A stretch of 64,000 bases of DNA from Arenibacter aquaticus (lineage in GTDB: Bacteria > Bacteroidota > Bacteroidia > Flavobacteriales > Flavobacteriaceae). Numbering within the stretch: the first letter of the stretch is position 1; each line of letters begins with the position of its first letter. The stretch lies in contig NZ_RQPJ01000001.1 of assembly GCF_003957295.1 (NCBI RefSeq), positions 372,001-436,000 on the forward strand, written 5' to 3'. This document shows, one piece after another, positions 60,945-64,000 of the stretch. The notes beneath the pieces were generated by a model, which did no database searches, was not told where the DNA came from, and worked only from the letters and a program-made list of their open reading frames with translations. Position numbers and translations under genes: made by a program.

Positions 60945-62270
60945 TTAATCTCCCGCTTGCAGCGGAGAGGGCAGTATCCATTCACTATGGCCAAAATACC
61001 CCCATGGCACCTGGGCCATATCCACCTCCGGGTCTATAAATTGATGGTGGGGCTTACCGTTTACACTTACCCTAGCGTTAACAAAAACGGAGATATCCTC
61101 TCCTTTCTCCGCATATTCCCTTTTTAAACGTTGGGCAAACTGCCACATAAAATCCGGATAGGCCTTTAGTTTATTCTTTTGCCTTTTGGTAAGATAGTCC
61201 TCCAAATTTACCAGGTACCAATTGCCGGTGGTATTGTTTTTAATCTTAAAAGAGGTAAGCCCACTGCGGCTGCGCAACATCATTCGCCAGCTCAATCTAT
61301 GGCCTTCCTCGGTCCACAGCACATCACCCTTTATAAAATAATGTCTTATGGGCAGTACCAACTGTATTAAAAAATAAATCCCCACCACCCCAAGGACCAA
61401 CTTTTTATGGGGAGGTATTAACACCTCACTCACAAGATACGGCTTCTTTTTCCTAAAAAATATCTTCCGTATGGTCTCCGGATCATAGAAGAACACCATA
61501 AATGCCAAGGCCAGATAAGGGAATATACCAATCTGGAAAACTATGGAATTGAACATATGAAAGAATACAGCGGCCATAAATGCCCACTTTCTGGACTTTT
61601 TCCAAAGCATGGCCGGTACTATCAACAGATCGAACAGAATTCCCGAGACCCCCACAATCATATGTACCGCAGGCTGTTGCAACAGTGCTCCAATAAGCGG
61701 GTAGCCCTGCTTCCTTTTAAACAGGATCTCTATAATACTAAAATCCAACCAATCCCCGTATAGCTTGGCTACGGAGGCATAGGTATACACTATGAACAAC
61801 TGCATTACAATGCCCCATTTAATATAGGCCGGCATATGATTGGTCTTTATGCCGGGGTCTAGTCTGGCATCCAGGGAACAATTCCTATGGGCCGGCAGAA
61901 AAGACATGATCAACGCAATGAGCAGCAAGAGGTAATAATGATTGTTATAGGAGGTTTTTTGCATGAGGTAGACTGCGGCCCACATTAGGGTAAAGGCCAG
62001 GGTGGCAAATCGGTATTTATACCCAAGGGCAATGCAGATACCCAGGGTGCCCATAACCAAAAAATAGATGTACATGCCATTTCCCGGCAAGGGCTGCAAC
62101 CATTCAAAACCAATAAAGGTAAAGGTAAAACTGGGTTCAATCAGGGTGCGTCTCACCCATCCGGTAAGGATGGCCCCGTAGCATTCCAGGCTAACGAGAA
62201 TCCCAAAAAAAATCCGAAATATCAGCAGTGGGCTATTATCGATTTGCTTAAAAAGAAATCGATCCCACAT
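60945..62270 (-). CDS. Vitamin K-dependent gamma-carboxylase homologue (HTTM domain)
   Basis: This 441-residue integral membrane protein has an N-terminal HTTM domain of several spans (about 15-290) and a C-terminal soluble region. It resembles vitamin K-dependent gamma-glutamyl carboxylase: YASVAKLYGDWL holds a Lys at the place of the catalytic Lys of the human enzyme, FFHMFNSIVFQIGIFPYLALA (given as FFHMFNSIVFQ and IGIFPYLALA) matches its His block, and SWRMMLRSRSG resembles the W-MM-HSRS segment. Bacterial homologues are known from genomes but their substrates are not. Flavobacteria make menaquinone, a usable cofactor. It abuts the ribF stop codon directly, so the two are co-transcribed. 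Confidence 0.82.
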   Translation of the reverse strand: MWDRFLFKQIDNSPLLIFRIFFGILVSLECYGAILTGWVRRTLIEPSFTFTFIGFEWLQPLPGNGMYIYFLVMGTLGICIALGYKYRFATLAFTLMWAAVYLMQKTSYNNHYYLLLLIALIMSFLPAHRNCSLDARLDPGIKTNHMPAYIKWGIVMQLFIVYTYASVAKLYGDWLDFSIIEILFKRKQGYPLIGALLQQPAVHMIVGVSGILFDLLIVPAMLWKKSRKWAFMAAVFFHMFNSIVFQIGIFPYLALAFMVFFYDPETIRKIFFRKKKPYLVSEVLIPPHKKLVLGVVGIYFLIQLVLPIRHYFIKGDVLWTEEGHRLSWRMMLRSRSGLTSFKIKNNTTGNWYLVNLEDYLTKRQKNKLKAYPDFMWQFAQRLKREYAEKGEDISVFVNARVSVNGKPHHQFIDPEVDMAQVPWGYFGHSEWILPSPLQAGD

Positions 62271-63197
62271 TTACTCGGAGATTATGGAGAGGGAGGTCAC
62301 CCTATCCTTTTTTAACTGTGCCTGAAGGGCCTCAACGGAATCAAACTTGTGTTCATCCCGGATGCGGTCTATAATATCTATCTGTATCTTTTTATCGTAC
62401 AGATCCTGATCAAAGTCGAAGAAATTGATCTCAATGCTTTTGGCTGTACCTTCCACGGTAGGGTTGTACCCAATATTCATCATACCAAAGACCTTGTTGC
62501 CATCTATATGGCTACTCACTACATAGACCCCGTTCTTAGGGATTAGCTTGTATTCCTCCGGTATGTGCAAATTGGCGGTAGGAAAGTCTAACTTACGCCC
62601 CAGTCCTTTGCCCCTTATTACTGTTCCGGTAAGCATATACCGGTATCCCAAATAGGAGTTGGCGGTCTTTATATCGCCTTCCCCCAAGGCCTTTCTAATC
62701 TTAGTGGAACTTACCGAGACATCGTCTATTTCCTGTGCCGATATTTCCTCCACCTCAAAATCCAGGGCATTGCCAAAAGCGATCAGGTCGTTTATATTGG
62801 CATTCCTATTTCTTCCAAACCTATGGTCATATCCAATAATGATCTTTTTTGTCTTTAGGTCGTTTACCAGGATATCCCTAACAAATTCGGTTGCGGACAA
62901 ACGGGAAAACTCCTGGGTAAAGGGGTGTATTATTAAAATATCTATCCCAATTTCCTTCAAAATAGACACCTTCTCATCTATGGTATTCAAAAGCTTTATG
63001 GAGACATCTTTTTGCAACACCATTCTGGGGTGTGGAAAAAAAGTTAGCACTGTAGATTTCAATTCTAACAGTTTGGCATTATTTATGAGCCTTTCCAATA
63101 TTTTACGATGACCTATATGCACCCCGTCAAAAGTGCCAATGGTAATGGCAGTAGGGTGCGCTTTGTCGTAATTGGAGATGCTTTGAACTGTTATCAC
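62271..63197 (-). CDS. ribF: Bifunctional riboflavin kinase/FAD synthetase
   Basis: RibF phosphorylates riboflavin to FMN and adenylylates FMN to FAD. In this 308-residue protein the N-terminal adenylyltransferase has ITIGTFDGVHIGHRKIL, IIGYDHRFGRNRN and VSSTKIRKAL. The C-terminal riboflavin kinase has GTVIRGKGLGRKLDFPTANL and GMMNIGYNPTVEG. The start is a GTG at 63197; no ATG lies upstream in frame within the gap. It is the first gene of a pair with the carboxylase homologue. Confidence 0.96.
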   Translation of the reverse strand: MITVQSISNYDKAHPTAITIGTFDGVHIGHRKILERLINNAKLLELKSTVLTFFPHPRMVLQKDVSIKLLNTIDEKVSILKEIGIDILIIHPFTQEFSRLSATEFVRDILVNDLKTKKIIIGYDHRFGRNRNANINDLIAFGNALDFEVEEISAQEIDDVSVSSTKIRKALGEGDIKTANSYLGYRYMLTGTVIRGKGLGRKLDFPTANLHIPEEYKLIPKNGVYVVSSHIDGNKVFGMMNIGYNPTVEGTAKSIEINFFDFDQDLYDKKIQIDIIDRIRDEHKFDSVEALQAQLKKDRVTSLSIISE

Positions 63198-63219
63198 AAA
63201 ATGGAATAATAAAAAAACT

Positions 63220-63227
63220 TATCTTTG
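63220..63227 (+). promoter_or_regulatory. -7 element TATCTTTG of the metallopeptidase gene
   Basis: TATCTTTG lies 23 bases before the ATG at 63251, giving a leader of about 17 bases. No TTG is found at the usual spacing. Confidence 0.5.
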
Positions 63228-63250
63228 AGTTGGTACAAAAAACCCTTTTG

Positions 63251-64000
63251 ATGGTTGTAAAATTACGTCTTGTTTTTTCAATATCCATATTTTTTCTCAG
63301 CTATTACGGATTTGGACAAACTAACTACTGGCAAAAAAGCAACCAAAGGAGCAGTAATGCGGCCAGGCAAATAGCAAAACTGGAGATTGGAAACGGCCAG
63401 ACCTTCACCTTACAGAAGGAAAAATTTACAAAAGAGCTACAAGACGCCCAAGTCCGTAAAGGCAAAAACATAATCAGCCTCCCCGATGAGAACGGCACCT
63501 TAATTCCCTTTGTGATAAAGGAGGCCTCGGTGCTGGCCCCAGAACTGGCGCAAAAATACCCCCAGATAAAATCGTACGTAGGCCAAGCCGTCAACAATAG
63601 CAAGGACAGGGTGCGCTTTAGTGTTTCCCAAAAGGGCATACAGAGCATGATTGTTTACGGGGACCATAAAAATGCCACCTTTATGCAGAAGGTATCCAAT
63701 TCGGACAACGAATATGTGGTATACAATAGGCAGGATGCCCTTATGATGAATACCAATTTCATCTGTGAGACCTCTTCGCGTATTGAAAAAGAGAAGGGGC
63801 CCACCGCCTTAAAATTGCTGGACGGACAGGTATTGCGAAAATTTAGGGTAGCCATTTCCGCCACCGGGGAGTATACGGAATACCACGGCGGTACCGTTGC
63901 CGATGCCCTTGCGGCCATTAATGCCACCATTACACGGGTCAACGAAGTATTTGAAACCGACCTGGGGATAAGCCTGGAGCTTGTTGCCAATACGGACGAG
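63251..64000 (+). CDS. Secreted reprolysin-like metallopeptidase (partial)
   Basis: The first 250 residues are in the window and the gene continues past the right edge. A signal peptide (about 1-22, ending YGFGQ) is followed by a propeptide-like region (about 25-190). The start of the catalytic domain is then recognisable by RKFRVAISATGEYTEYHGG and the following ALAAINATITRVNEVFETDLGI (given as ALAAINATITRV and NEVFETDLGI), typical of flavobacterial reprolysin-like zinc peptidases. The HExxH zinc site and any C-terminal secretion (type IX) domain are outside. It is divergent from ribF. Confidence 0.85.
   Translation, partial: MVVKLRLVFSISIFFLSYYGFGQTNYWQKSNQRSSNAARQIAKLEIGNGQTFTLQKEKFTKELQDAQVRKGKNIISLPDENGTLIPFVIKEASVLAPELAQKYPQIKSYVGQAVNNSKDRVRFSVSQKGIQSMIVYGDHKNATFMQKVSNSDNEYVVYNRQDALMMNTNFICETSSRIEKEKGPTALKLLDGQVLRKFRVAISATGEYTEYHGGTVADALAAINATITRVNEVFETDLGISLELVANTDE

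Noticed and set aside
1..64000. CRISPR arrays, insertion sequences, prophage genes and rRNA genes.
   Set aside because: No regularly spaced repeats, transposase or integrase motifs, or rRNA sequence were seen on either strand.

Overview
The window comes from a member of the Bacteroidota, almost certainly a marine Flavobacteriaceae species of the Maribacter/Zobellia/Arenibacter type. The evidence is three SusC/SusD outer-membrane pairs, recognisable Bacteroidota promoters (TTG, 19-23 bp, TAnnTTTG), no Shine-Dalgarno sequences, a DnaE polymerase with a fused exonuclease, and a typical flavobacterial gene order serS-TPR-DUF4286-rsmA-mgtE. I see no insertion sequence, prophage, CRISPR array or rRNA. 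One tRNA (Asp, anticodon GTC) is present. The first and last genes are cut by the window edges.

Layout. 1-2.8 kb: an SLC12-type transporter and an ornithine cyclodeaminase-family enzyme. 3.4-11.6 kb: a polysaccharide-utilisation-type module, with susD and susC on the minus strand and a divergent membrane-spanning propeller/LuxR regulator. Three GTTACA repeats at helical spacing lie between them. 12-24 kb: mostly core genes: an unknown secreted protein, a cytochrome c lipoprotein, tRNA-Asp, a DUF58 protein, thioredoxin, dnaE, rpsP-rimM, a sulfatase, trmN6 and glutaryl-CoA dehydrogenase.

25.3-38.4 kb: a TonB-dependent uptake locus under ECF-sigma control. Two tandem, paralogous susC-susD pairs follow a FecR anti-sigma gene. 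The only ECF sigma gene lies 11 kb away at the other end, on the opposite strand. Only the FecR-proximal SusC carries the STN signalling domain. Its leader contains a strong intrinsic terminator on the opposite (+) strand with a -7 element about 45 bases upstream. This is the layout expected of a cis-antisense small RNA of the kind described for sigma-controlled Bacteroides PULs (DonS). A weaker copy of the same element precedes the second susC.

38.6-47 kb: a haem-binding protein, a second orphan + strand terminator (candidate small RNA), a GH1 glucosidase with a glycosyltransferase and an LpxH-like phosphatase, a hybrid histidine kinase with a CHASE-like sensor, TerB, and fructose-1,6-bisphosphatase. 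47-64 kb: an acetyltransferase with aspartate kinase, a two-domain acyltransferase resembling the ornithine-lipid synthase OlsF, several small enzymes, a TM2 protein with LEA-like 11-residue repeats, a 2-hydroxyacid dehydrogenase, the mgtE-rsmA-DUF4286-TPR-serS block, a vitamin K-dependent carboxylase homologue next to ribF, and the start of a secreted metallopeptidase.

The points most worth following are the antisense RNA candidate at 37.1 kb, the separated sigma/anti-sigma pair around an asymmetric SusCD duplication, the orphan terminator at 39.4 kb, the regulator/operator arrangement at 8.4 kb, and the carboxylase homologue at 61-62 kb.
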